Origin: Streptomyces sp. Sge12
GTDB taxonomy: Bacteria; Actinomycetota; Actinomycetes; Streptomycetales; Streptomycetaceae
DNA length: 64,000 nt
Assembly (NCBI RefSeq): GCF_002080455.1
Contig: NZ_CP020555.1
Span: 7,492,501-7,556,500 of the forward strand
Direction of reading: 5' to 3'
Shown: piece by piece, positions 9,111-16,989 of the stretch
Numbering within the stretch: the first letter of the stretch is position 1
Layout: each line of letters opens with the position of its first letter
Notes under the pieces: model-generated
What the model saw: only the letters and a program-made list of their open reading frames with translations
Database searches by the model: none
Told to the model about the DNA's origin: nothing
Program-made: the position numbers and the translations under genes

Positions 9111-9146
9111 GCCTGGTTCCGCCCCGCGGCCTGGTTCCGCCCCGCG
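9111..9146. repeat. two tandem copies of an 18-bp GC-rich unit
   Basis: The unit GCCTGGTTCCGCCCCGCG occurs twice head to tail directly after anmK and is followed by two copies of CCCGCGGCACCGGC. The block fills the 100-base gap between the convergent anmK and amidase genes. It may act in transcription termination or be a slippage product. Confidence 0.7.
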
Positions 9147-9193
9147 GCACCGGCTCAGTCCCGCGGCACCGGCGTGGCGCGCGGGCCGGCACC

Positions 9194-10651
9194 TCACCCC
9201 GTCGGCAGCGGCGGCCGGTGCTGCGCCCACGGCCGGACGGCCTCCAACTGAGCCGCCACCCGCAGGACGCCCACCTCGTCGTCGCGGCGGCCGACCAGCT
9301 GCACGGCGAGCGGCAGCCCGTCCGCACCGACACCCGCCGGGACGGACGCGGCCGGATGACCGGTGACGTTCCACAGGGCGGTGTAGGCGACCATCGGGCG
9401 GGAGCGCACCATCGCCGTCAGCAGCCCGGCACCGTCCAGCGCCCCCGCGGGGCGGGGGCGCTCGGCGATGACCGGCGTCAGCAGCAGGTCCATGGTGGTG
9501 AACATCCGGTCGGCGCGCTCCGCCAGCCGTTCCCCCGCCCTGATCCCGCGCTCCACGGCGGATTCGGGGACCAGCCGGGCCAGGGCGAGCGTGGTGCGGG
9601 TCCGCCGCTCGAGCAGGTCGGGACGCTGCACCGCGGCGGCCTCCGCGCGGACACCGCCGCAGAACTGGGCGACGAACGGGGCCGTCGCGTCGGGGTAGCG
9701 GGGGTCGACCTCCCGCACGTCGTGGCCCAGTTCGCGCAGCGCCCGTACGGTCTCCAGCAGGGCTTCGACGTGCGCCGGATGCGGGCGCACCCCGGGTACG
9801 GCGGGTTTGGCCGAGTAGCCGATGCGCAGCCTGCCGGGCGGCGTCTCCAGGGCCCGTACCCAGCCGGCGGCCGCGGGACCGGGGCCCGGGCCGGCGCTCC
9901 AGCGGTCGATGGGGGTGGTGCCGGCGAGTACGTCGTACAGGAGGGCGCTGTCGCGGACGGTCCGGGTCAGCGGGCCGACGGTGCCGAGGGCGTACCAGAG
10001 GTGGGGGTTGGGGGCGGTGGAGACGCGGCCGCGCTGGGGTTTGAGGCCGAACAGCCCGCAGCAGGCGGCCGGGATGCGGATGGAACCACCGCCGTCGCCG
10101 CCGAGCGCCGCCGGGACCAGGCCGGCCGCGACGGCGGCGGCGCTGCCACCGCTGGAGCCCCCGGGCGTGCGGGTGGTGTCCCACGGATTGAGGGTGCGGC
10201 CGTACGCGGCGGATTCGGTGAACGGCCACTGGCCGAACTCGGGCATCGCCGTCTTGCCGATCACGACGGCTCCGGCGGCACGCAGGCGGCGTACGGCCTC
10301 GGAATCGGCGGAGACGGGAGTGCGGTTGGCGGCGCCGCCGAAGGTGGTGACCTGCCCGGCGACGTCCAGTTCGTCCTTGACGGCGACGGGCACGCCGTGG
10401 AGGGGGCCGGTCGGCTGCTGCGCGTCACGGGCGTCGGCCTCGGCGAGGGCCTGGTCGGCCAGGACGATGCGGAAGGCGCCGAGGCCCGGGTCGGCACGGG
10501 CGATACGGCGCAGCGCGGCCTCGACGAGGGCGCGGGAGGTGGTCTTGCCGGCACGTACCTGTTCGGCCTGTTGCTCGACTCCGAGGAACATCAACTCGGT
10601 GTCGTCCCGGTCCCGTTCCCTGTCCGCCGCGTCGTCCCTGTCGATGGCCAC
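9194..10651 (-). CDS. amidase signature family hydrolase
   Basis: 485 aa. The Ser-cisSer-Lys catalytic set is evident: the Lys in VPVAVKDELD (about residue 83), and the glycine/serine-rich signature TPGGSSGGSAAAVAAG carrying the cis-Ser and nucleophile Ser. The enzyme hydrolyses amide bonds; members include GatA, fatty-acid amidases and aryl-amidases, and the lack of gatB/gatC neighbours argues against tRNA amidotransferase. Start choice: GTGs at 10651 and 10654 follow GAGGGG by six and three bases, so 10651 is preferred; an ATG at 10720 would add an unconserved leader. Cytoplasmic; substrate unknown. Confidence 0.88.
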   Translation of the reverse strand: MAIDRDDAADRERDRDDTELMFLGVEQQAEQVRAGKTTSRALVEAALRRIARADPGLGAFRIVLADQALAEADARDAQQPTGPLHGVPVAVKDELDVAGQVTTFGGAANRTPVSADSEAVRRLRAAGAVVIGKTAMPEFGQWPFTESAAYGRTLNPWDTTRTPGGSSGGSAAAVAAGLVPAALGGDGGGSIRIPAACCGLFGLKPQRGRVSTAPNPHLWYALGTVGPLTRTVRDSALLYDVLAGTTPIDRWSAGPGPGPAAAGWVRALETPPGRLRIGYSAKPAVPGVRPHPAHVEALLETVRALRELGHDVREVDPRYPDATAPFVAQFCGGVRAEAAAVQRPDLLERRTRTTLALARLVPESAVERGIRAGERLAERADRMFTTMDLLLTPVIAERPRPAGALDGAGLLTAMVRSRPMVAYTALWNVTGHPAASVPAGVGADGLPLAVQLVGRRDDEVGVLRVAAQLEAVRPWAQHRPPLPTG

Positions 10652-10761
10652 CACGTGCCCCTCACCCCTTACCTGCCGGTAACTGCGGCCAAGGCTGTCT
10701 GCCCGCGGCCCGTGCGTCAAGCACGCGCAGCCCGAACCGGCCGGTGAGCAGCAGGGGCGGG

Positions 10762-10790
10762 CCCCGGTCGCGGGGTCACCGCGACCGGGG
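10762..10790. promoter_or_regulatory. GC hairpin upstream of gdhA leader
   Basis: Perfect 12-base arms (CCCCGGTCGCGG and its complement) around a five-base loop. It lies between the divergent amidase and gdhA, about 310 bases before gdhA. It has no T-tract. It could fold in RNA of either strand. Confidence 0.5.
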
Positions 10791-10843
10791 CGGACCGGGT
10801 CGTCACGGCCTCAGCTCCGCGAGGCACGGCATGACCTGTCGTC

Positions 10844-10875
10844 AGCCGCCGCCCGGAACAAGGGCGGCGGCTTTT
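10844..10875 (+). terminator. intrinsic terminator or attenuator in gdhA leader
   Basis: The stem AGCCGCCGCCC pairs with GGGCGGCGGCT around the loop GGAACAA and is followed by TTTT on the plus strand. This is a classical rho-independent terminator pointing at gdhA, whose start is 229 bases downstream. No plus-strand gene precedes it after anmK (ends 9091), so it may terminate antisense read-through or act as an attenuator in a long gdhA leader. Confidence 0.6.
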
Positions 10876-10976
10876 CCCAGGTGAACGGCCATCGCCCGCT
10901 CGTTTTTTGTCCGCAGGGCAGAAGCCTTGCCCAGAGCAGCACCGTGCGGGGTAGCCTCCAGAAAGGGGCCGAGTCC

Positions 10977-10992
10977 CGGAAAAACTTTTCCG
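10977..10992. promoter_or_regulatory. inverted repeat CGGAAAA-AC-TTTTCCG
   Basis: Seven-base perfect arms with a two-base spacer form an AT-rich palindrome in an otherwise GC-rich leader, about 110 bases before gdhA. It is a plausible operator for a nitrogen or carbon regulator, but no known consensus was matched. Confidence 0.4.
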
Positions 10993-11103
10993 AAAGCGTG
11001 CGTTCGCGGCGCGCTGCACTCGAAATCGACCGGTACTCGCGGCTCCTGGCACACCATGGACCTGCCGTCGTCTGCGCACCGCGCACTCCCTGGAGGGACA
11101 CAC

Positions 11104-12459
11104 GTGAAGGACTCGAAGGACAGGCTGGAAGCACTGCGCGCCGAGATCGAGCGCCGCAATCCCGCACAGCCCGAGTTCCACCAGGCGGTGCGGGAGGTCC
11201 TCGAGACCCTGGCTCCCGTCTTCACCGCCCGGCCCGAGTACGCCGACCCGGCCGTGGCCCTGGTGGAGCGGCTCACCGAGCCCGAACGGCAGATCCTCTT
11301 CCGTGTCCCGTGGCAGGACGACCGGGGGCGGGTCCACGTCAACCGCGGCTACCGCGTCGAGTTCAACAGCGCGCTCGGCCCATACAAGGGCGGCCTGCGC
11401 TTCCACCCGTCGGTGGACATCGGCGTGGTGAAGTTCCTCGGCTTCGAGCAGATCTTCAAGAACGCCCTGACCGGCCTCGGGATCGGCGGCGGCAAGGGCG
11501 GCAGCGACTTCGACCCGCACGGCCGGTCGGACGCCGAGGTCATGCGGTTCTGTCAGTCCTTCATGACCGAGCTGCACCGGCACATCGGCGAGCACACCGA
11601 CGTGCCCGCCGGGGACATCGGTGTCGGCGGCCGTGAGATCGGCTACCTCTTCGGCCAGTACCGGCGCATCACCAACCGCTGGGAGGCCGGCGTCCTGACC
11701 GGCAAGGGGCAGGGCTGGGGCGGTTCCGCGATCCGGCCGCAGGCGACCGGGTACGGCAGCGTGCTGTTCGCCGCCGAGATGCTCGCGGTCCGGGGCGAGT
11801 CGCTGGACGGGCTGACCGCGGTCGTCTCCGGCTCCGGCAACGTCGCGCAGTACACGATCGAGAAGCTCCAGCAGCTCGGCGCGAACCCGGTGACCTGCTC
11901 GGACTCCCAGGGCTACGTCGTCGACGACAAGGGCATCGACCTCGCACTGCTCCAGCAGATCAAGGAGGTCGAGCGGGGGCGCGTGAGCGAGTACGCGGAG
12001 CGGCGCGGATCCTCGGCGCGGTTCGTGCCCGGCGCCCGGGTCTGGGAGGTGCCCGCGGACGTCGCCTTCCCCTCCGCCACGCAGAACGAACTGGACGCGC
12101 AGGACGCCCGTACGCTCGTCGCGGGCGGGGTCAAGGCGGTCTCCGAGGGCGCCAACATGCCGACCACCCCCGAGGCCGTACGGATCCTCCAGGAGGCCGG
12201 GGTCGCCTTCGGGCCCGGCAAGGCCGCGAACGCGGGCGGAGTGGCGGTCAGCGCCCTGGAGATGAGCCAGAACGCCGGGCGGGTGGCCTGGGGCGCCCAG
12301 CGCGTCGAGGACGAGCTCGCCGCCATCATGCGTTCGATCCACGCCGTTGCGCACGAGACCGCCGAGCGGTACGGCGCGCCGGGGGACTACGTCACCGGCG
12401 CGAACATCGCCGGCTTCGAGCGGGTCGCGGACGCGATGCTCGCACAGGGCGTCATCTGA
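11104..12459 (+). CDS. gdhA: NADP-specific glutamate dehydrogenase
   Basis: 451 aa, the usual length of the hexameric NADP-type enzyme. It makes glutamate from 2-oxoglutarate and ammonium in the cytoplasm. Substrate and catalytic motifs are visible: GPYKGGLRFHPSV, IGGGKGGSDFDP, and the Rossmann segment VVSGSGNVAQYTIEKL. GTG at 11104 is chosen because GGAGGG ends seven bases before it; in-frame ATGs upstream (from 10927 on) have no such site and no conserved sequence. It stands alone, with a leader of more than 200 bases that contains a terminator-like hairpin and an AT-rich inverted repeat, so control at the RNA or operator level is likely. Confidence 0.95.
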   Translation: MKDSKDRLEALRAEIERRNPAQPEFHQAVREVLETLAPVFTARPEYADPAVALVERLTEPERQILFRVPWQDDRGRVHVNRGYRVEFNSALGPYKGGLRFHPSVDIGVVKFLGFEQIFKNALTGLGIGGGKGGSDFDPHGRSDAEVMRFCQSFMTELHRHIGEHTDVPAGDIGVGGREIGYLFGQYRRITNRWEAGVLTGKGQGWGGSAIRPQATGYGSVLFAAEMLAVRGESLDGLTAVVSGSGNVAQYTIEKLQQLGANPVTCSDSQGYVVDDKGIDLALLQQIKEVERGRVSEYAERRGSSARFVPGARVWEVPADVAFPSATQNELDAQDARTLVAGGVKAVSEGANMPTTPEAVRILQEAGVAFGPGKAANAGGVAVSALEMSQNAGRVAWGAQRVEDELAAIMRSIHAVAHETAERYGAPGDYVTGANIAGFERVADAMLAQGVI

Positions 12460-12563
12460 TTCCGCGACCGCGGCGCGGGCGCGGCCTCGGACCGGTCGGC
12501 CGGGGGGCGGACCGGCCGGCAGGCCGCACCCGCAGGCACCCTTGAGGTCCTCGGGTGCCCCGA

Positions 12564-12596
12564 GCCGGCACGTCCCGGATTCCGGGGCGTGCCGGC
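12564..12596. terminator. strong hairpin between gdhA and convergent gene
   Basis: Fifteen-base arms starting GCCGGCACG pair (one G-U) around a three-base loop. The hairpin lies between the gdhA stop (12459) and the stop of the minus-strand secreted protein gene (12638), suiting bidirectional termination. Confidence 0.65.
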
Positions 12597-12637
12597 AGCG
12601 CCGTCCGGCGCCGGGCACCGGCCGCCGTGACGCGGGG

Positions 12638-13033
12638 TCAGAACACGACGACCGTGAACGGGTTGTCCGCGTAGTTGCCCCTGAGGTCGTAGGTGTAGAC
12701 CGTGACGGAGTCCGGGCCGCAGACACCGTTGGGGGTGGTGCTGAAGCTGCGGCGGTTGGAATTGGGCAGCTCGACGGAGACGACGCTGAACGCCAGGTTG
12801 ACCTCTTCGCTGACATTCACGCAGTACCGGCCGGTGTTGACGTGACGTACCCAGTCGATGTTCTTCGCCCGCCTCAGCGCACCGGAGGCGGAGACGTCCG
12901 CGGCGGCCTGGACGTACGGGGAGGTGATCGGCCTCGGGTCGGCCGCGGCGGCGGTCGTGGCGGCGGTCGCGGGGACGGCGAGCGCTCCGGTCAGCGCGAC
13001 GGCGACTGGCAGTACGGGGATGAAACGGTGCAT
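12638..13033 (-). CDS. small secreted protein of unknown function
   Basis: 131 aa. ATG at 13033 follows GGGAG. A Sec signal peptide (residues 1 to about 24, MHRFIPVLPVAVALTGALA with VPATA-type cleavage) precedes a mature domain of about 105 residues with two cysteines (GRYCVNVS and NGVCGPD) that could form one disulfide. The C-terminal part reads as beta-strands (VTVYTYDLRGN, PFTVVVF). No family recognised. It is transcribed away from the metQ operon and convergent with gdhA. Confidence 0.7.
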   Translation of the reverse strand: MHRFIPVLPVAVALTGALAVPATAATTAAAADPRPITSPYVQAAADVSASGALRRAKNIDWVRHVNTGRYCVNVSEEVNLAFSVVSVELPNSNRRSFSTTPNGVCGPDSVTVYTYDLRGNYADNPFTVVVF

Positions 13034-13258
13034 GACTGATACTCCCGGCGAGGCGTCCTGCAGCGGGTTGCGGACGATCCATCCACACTCGACCGGCGCG
13101 CAACCCGGTGCGTTCGCCACGCCGATCCGGCCTGGGCCAACCGGTACCGAAGGTCACCCGGGTGGCCGGACGGTACGGCCGTCGGGGGCATCGCCTTCGC
13201 CCGTTCGCGCACGCGAGCGGGCCTCTTTCATTCATTGCAGATTCATGAAGAGAACCTT

Positions 13259-13277
13259 TCATTCGAAGGTCGAATGA
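13259..13277. promoter_or_regulatory. palindromic operator candidate upstream of metQ
   Basis: Perfect eight-base inverted repeat TCATTCGA-AGG-TCGAATGA in a conspicuously AT-rich stretch (13220-13330), 63 bases before metQ. A shorter palindrome TTCATGAA lies at 13242-13249. A regulator of methionine uptake could bind here. No S-box riboswitch core was recognised. Confidence 0.5.
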
Positions 13278-13339
13278 TGATCTCGATCTACGATCCATTT
13301 ATCCCTTTGTTTGGCCTTCCTCTGCACATGGATCACACA

Positions 13340-14218
13340 ATGATTTCTGCACTGCCGCGTCGACGTACCCTGCTCGCCGTATCCACCGCCGCCGCCCTCA
13401 CGCTCCTCGTGTCCGCCTGCGGCGCCGGAGGCACGGACGAGCACCGCATCAGGGTCGGCGTCTCGGGCGACTCCCCGGAATGGGACGTCCTCGCCAAGGA
13501 GGCCAAGAAGCAGGGCCTGACGGTCGAAACGGTCGTCTTCGACGACTACTCGCTCCCCAACAAGGCCCTCAGCGCCGGTGACATCGAGCTCAACGCCTTC
13601 CAGCACCTGGTGTTCCTGGCCCAGTCGAACACCGAGAACAAGACCGACATCGCCCCCATCGCGGCGACCACCGTGGTCCCCCTCGGCCTCTACTCCCGCA
13701 AGCACAAGCAGCTCACGGACCTCCCCGACCGGGCCGAGATCGCCCTCCCCAACGACCCGGCGAACCAGGGCCGTGCACTGCGCGTACTGGAACAGGCGAA
13801 GCTGATCGAGCTCCGCAAGGAGGCCGGCCTCTTCGCCACCCCCGACGACATCACCGCCGACCCCAAGCACCTCAAGCTCACCCCGGTCAACGCCCAGCAG
13901 ACCCCCCGTACGCTCCAGGACGCGGACGCCGCGGTCATCAACGACGGCGTCGCCGAACTCGCCGGCATCAAGGCCGACACCGCACTGTTCAAGGACGACC
14001 CCACCGCCCCGCAGTCCGTCCCGTACCTCAACGTCATCGCCGCCCGCGCCGACCGGAAGGACAACGCCGACTACCGGAAGGTCGTCGAGCTCTACTCCTC
14101 CCAGGCCGTCCAGGACGAGGTACGCCGCACCAGCAACGGCACCGCACACCACGTGGAGCTGCCCGCCGCCGACCTCCAGGCCGAGGTCGCACGCATCCAG
14201 AAGCAGCTGGCACGATGA
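13340..14218 (+). CDS. metQ: methionine ABC transporter substrate-binding lipoprotein
   Basis: 292 aa. An N-terminal Arg-rich/hydrophobic signal ends in the lipobox LVSAC, so the mature protein should be lipid-anchored outside the membrane. The rest matches the NlpA/MetQ family: VGVSGDSPEWDVL start strand, DIELNAFQH ligand loop, LPNDPANQGRAL, and DAAVINDGVAE. It binds methionine, possibly both stereoisomers, for import. Start: ATG at 13340 has GGA seven bases before; ATG at 13328 would add four residues. It overlaps metN by four bases (ATGA). A palindromic operator candidate lies upstream. Confidence 0.9.
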   Translation: MISALPRRRTLLAVSTAAALTLLVSACGAGGTDEHRIRVGVSGDSPEWDVLAKEAKKQGLTVETVVFDDYSLPNKALSAGDIELNAFQHLVFLAQSNTENKTDIAPIAATTVVPLGLYSRKHKQLTDLPDRAEIALPNDPANQGRALRVLEQAKLIELRKEAGLFATPDDITADPKHLKLTPVNAQQTPRTLQDADAAVINDGVAELAGIKADTALFKDDPTAPQSVPYLNVIAARADRKDNADYRKVVELYSSQAVQDEVRRTSNGTAHHVELPAADLQAEVARIQKQLAR

Positions 14219-15231
14219 CCGCCGCCGTGGAACTGCGCGACGTCGCCAAGGAGTTCCCGGGCGGATCGCGCGCCGTCGACGGCGTCAGCCTCCGCGTCGA
14301 AGCGGGCACCGTCTTCGGGGTCGTCGGCCACAGCGGCGCGGGCAAATCCACCCTCCTGCGCCTGGTCAACGGCCTGGAAGAGCCGACCTCGGGCAGCGTC
14401 CTGCTGGACGGCCAAGACCTCTCCTCCCTCGGCGAGCGCCGCCTGCGCCCCATCCGCCGGGAGATCGGCATGATCTTCCAGCAGTTCAACCTCTTCCGCT
14501 CGCGCACCGTCCTGGGCAACGTGCTCTACCCGCTGCGCCTGGCCGGCACGGACCGTGCGACGGCCCGCGCCCGCGCCGAGGAGACGTTGGACTTCGTGGG
14601 CCTCGCCGGTCACGGCGACCGCTACCCCGAGCAGCTCTCGGGCGGCCAGCGCCAGCGTGTCGGCATCGCCCGCGCGCTCGCCACCCGCCCCAAGGTGCTC
14701 CTGTGCGACGAGGCGACCTCCGCCCTCGACCCGCAGACCACCGGCGAGGTCCTGGCCCTGCTGCGCCGCATCAACCGCGAGCTGGGCGTCACGATCCTGC
14801 TCATCACCCACGAGATGGAGGTCGTGCGGACCCTGTGCGACCGCGTTGCGGTGATGGAGAACGGCAAGGTGGTCGAGAGCGGCGAGGTGTACGAGGTCTT
14901 CGCCCGGCCCCGGCACGCGACCACCACCGCCTTCGTCCGCTCCGCGCGGCACAGCGAACCGGACGCCGAGCTGCTGGAACGACTCGGCGCCCGCCACCCC
15001 GGCCGCTTGATCACGGTGCCCGTCGCGGACGGCCGCCCCGCTCTGGACGGCCTCTCGCAGCTCCTGCACACCCACGGCGTCGACTTCACGCTCGTCCACG
15101 GAGGCGTGGGCGAGGTGCGGGGGCGCCCCCTGGGCAGCGTCACCCTGGAGCTGCGCGGCGAGACCGAAGCCGTCGAAGCGGTGGTCGCCGGACTCACCGT
15201 CGCCGACCGCGTGGAAGCGGGCGCCCGATGA
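14215..15231 (+). CDS. metN: methionine ABC transporter ATP-binding protein
   Basis: 338 aa. Walker A GHSGAGKST, Q-loop IFQQFNLF, ABC signature LSGGQRQRV, Walker B LLCDEATSALD and H-loop ITHEM are all present in the first 230 residues. The C-terminal about 90 residues form the NIL/ACT-like regulatory domain typical of MetN, which in E. coli binds methionine and inhibits transport. It energises uptake with MetI and MetQ at the cytoplasmic face. Start overlaps the metQ stop and its stop overlaps the metI start, so the three genes are tightly coupled. Confidence 0.94.
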   Translation: MTAAVELRDVAKEFPGGSRAVDGVSLRVEAGTVFGVVGHSGAGKSTLLRLVNGLEEPTSGSVLLDGQDLSSLGERRLRPIRREIGMIFQQFNLFRSRTVLGNVLYPLRLAGTDRATARARAEETLDFVGLAGHGDRYPEQLSGGQRQRVGIARALATRPKVLLCDEATSALDPQTTGEVLALLRRINRELGVTILLITHEMEVVRTLCDRVAVMENGKVVESGEVYEVFARPRHATTTAFVRSARHSEPDAELLERLGARHPGRLITVPVADGRPALDGLSQLLHTHGVDFTLVHGGVGEVRGRPLGSVTLELRGETEAVEAVVAGLTVADRVEAGAR

Positions 15232-15890
15232 AGGCGGACTGGAGCACCTTCTGGCCCAAGGTCCTCGACGCCACCGGCGAGACCGTCTACATGGTGCTCA
15301 TCACCCTGGCGCTGTCGACGGTCGGCGGGTTGGCGGTGGGCCTCACCCTCTACGCGACCCGCAAGGGCGGTGTGCTGCCGAACCGGGTCGTCCACGCGGT
15401 GCTGGGCTCGCTCATCAACATCATCAGGCCCGTCCCGTTCATCATCGCGATCGTCGCGCTCGCGCCGGTCACGCGCGAGGTGGTCGGCACGATGATCGGC
15501 ACGAACGCCGCGATCTTCCCGATGACGGTCGTCGCCACGTTCGGCGTCGCCCGCATCGTGGAGTCGAACCTGCTCTCCGTCGAACCCGGGGTGATCGAGG
15601 CCGCCCGCTCCATGGGTGCGAGCCCGCTGCGGATCCTGCTCACGGTTCTGGTCCCGGAGGCGCTGGGCCCCTTGGTCCTCGGCCTGACGTTCATGCTGGT
15701 CGCACTGATCGACTTCTCGGCGGTGGCCGGCACGGTCGGCGGCGGAGGCGTCGGCAACCTGGCGATGACCTACGGATACCTGCGCTTCGACACCTCGGTG
15801 ATGGTGGTGACGGTGCTCGTCCTGATCGTCCTCGTACAGTCGGCGCAGCTGCTCGGCAACGCGGTGTCCCGCAAGGTGCTCCGCCGCTGA
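15228..15890 (+). CDS. metI: methionine ABC transporter permease
   Basis: 220 aa with five to six transmembrane helices. The EAA loop (VIEAARSMGASPLRILLTVLVPEALG, coupling to MetN) and LINIIRPVPFIIAI, both typical of MetI, are present. It forms the membrane channel of the MetNIQ importer. ATG at 15228 overlaps the metN TGA by four bases. The operon ends here; a hairpin at 15955-15985 follows. Confidence 0.94.
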   Translation: MKADWSTFWPKVLDATGETVYMVLITLALSTVGGLAVGLTLYATRKGGVLPNRVVHAVLGSLINIIRPVPFIIAIVALAPVTREVVGTMIGTNAAIFPMTVVATFGVARIVESNLLSVEPGVIEAARSMGASPLRILLTVLVPEALGPLVLGLTFMLVALIDFSAVAGTVGGGGVGNLAMTYGYLRFDTSVMVVTVLVLIVLVQSAQLLGNAVSRKVLRR

Positions 15891-15954
15891 CGGGGGACGC
15901 GGGGCCGCCCGTACCAACAGGGCCGTACGGCAGCCGAGAGGCGCCGGCGGTGGC

Positions 15955-15985
15955 CCGTTCGACGTTCTCGTTCGTCGTCGAACGG
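15955..15985. terminator. inverted repeat after metI
   Basis: Ten-base arms CCGTTCGACG and CGTCGAACGG around an 11-base loop, 65 bases after metI. Likely a terminator stem for the metQNI transcript. The 248-base stretch 15891-16138 holds no supported gene. Confidence 0.5.
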
Positions 15986-16138
15986 ACCAGGGGGATCGCG
16001 CGGCCGTTGGCGTCCCGGCCGGAGGTTCCCACATCGGCCTGCCTGCATATCTGGAGATGAACCGGACGAAGCGCGGCAGGCGGCTCGGGGAGCGGGCCCC
16101 GGCAGCCGTGCACGTCCTGTGCGCGCAGATGCCGGTGG

Positions 16139-16348
16139 TCAGCGGCGGCGGTTGAGCTCACCGGGCGGGGTGTACAGCCGGCGCGCGGGGGACATTTTGT
16201 CGAAGCGGGCCTGCTGCCGGGCGTGTTCTTCCGTCCGCAGCCCGTCGAGGTTCTTCGTCCGTGTGGCCCTGTCGCTCCAGAGCAGGAACGCGACGAGCGC
16301 GGCGACGGGCAGTCCCAGACACGCATAGAAAACGAACAAGCCGTTCAT
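16139..16348 (-). CDS. small single-pass membrane protein
   Basis: 69 aa from ATG at 16348, preceded by a GGGGGG purine run; an ATG at 16396 would add 16 unconserved residues. Residues about 3-24 (LFVFYACLGLPVAALVAFLLW) form one transmembrane helix, followed by a basic cytoplasmic tail rich in Arg and Gln (TEEHARQQARFDKM). No family recognised. Convergent with nothing; faces the metI operon end. Confidence 0.5.
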   Translation of the reverse strand: MNGLFVFYACLGLPVAALVAFLLWSDRATRTKNLDGLRTEEHARQQARFDKMSPARRLYTPPGELNRRR

Positions 16349-16629
16349 GGCCCCCCTGGCGAAGATCAGCAAGCCTGCTGAGTCTGCTGGCGGCACGGTC
16401 CGGCAGTCAAGACCCGCCCGCCCCCGTGCCGTTCGGGCGCCACGGCGGACGAACTTGCCGGCGCCGCCACCGGGTGCGCCCGTTCACTGCCTTCCCTCCT
16501 TCGAGCGGGAACGGACTGCCTTCGGGTTCATGTCCCGCCTGAGGGGCAGTGACACGTCGGGGCCGCGCCCGTACGCCGCGCGACGGTCCGGGGCCCCCGA
16601 CAGCGGAGAGCGGACACGGAGGAGCCACC

Positions 16630-16929
16630 ATGAAACGCGTTGTGTCACTGATCAGTTGCATGGCTGTGAGTATCGGCCTGGCGGTCGCGGGTGCCACCCC
16701 GGCGGCCGCCGATCCGTACGACTGCCGTACGTGGTACCAGTCCAGCACCACCGCCGCAGGCACCTGCACCAATGGAACCGGAGAGTTCCGCGTCTACACC
16801 CGGTGCGACAGGTTTCTCGCGAGGGACTACACGGTCTACGACCCGACCTGGCGGCGCGTGGGCACCACGAGCACGGCCATCTGCCACAGCGGCGGCAAGC
16901 CGTACGGCGCCGGTATCCAGGTCCACTAG
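16630..16929 (+). CDS. small secreted Cys-containing protein
   Basis: 99 aa. ATG at 16630 follows GGAGGAG. Residues 1-27 are a Sec signal (MKRVVSLISCMAVSIGLAVAG, AAA-type cleavage). The mature 70-residue domain has four cysteines (YDCRTWY, GTCTNGTG, TRCDRF, AICHSGG), consistent with two disulfides. It is an exported small protein of a kind abundant in Streptomyces; function unknown. It converges on the LysR regulator gene, 60 bases away. The preceding 280 bases hold no recognised gene. Confidence 0.7.
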   Translation: MKRVVSLISCMAVSIGLAVAGATPAAADPYDCRTWYQSSTTAAGTCTNGTGEFRVYTRCDRFLARDYTVYDPTWRRVGTTSTAICHSGGKPYGAGIQVH

Positions 16930-16989
16930 GACAACATCGCTCTGCGATCAGGGCCGCCGCCGGCTTCGGTGACCGGGCGGGCGGGAGCG

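Noticed and set aside
9111..9146. CRISPR-like direct repeats
   Set aside because: Two adjacent copies without spacers. No cas genes occur anywhere in the window.
13034..13339. SAM (S-box) riboswitch before metQ
   Set aside because: The AT-rich leader has dyads but no recognisable S-box core or kink-turn; a covariance search would decide.
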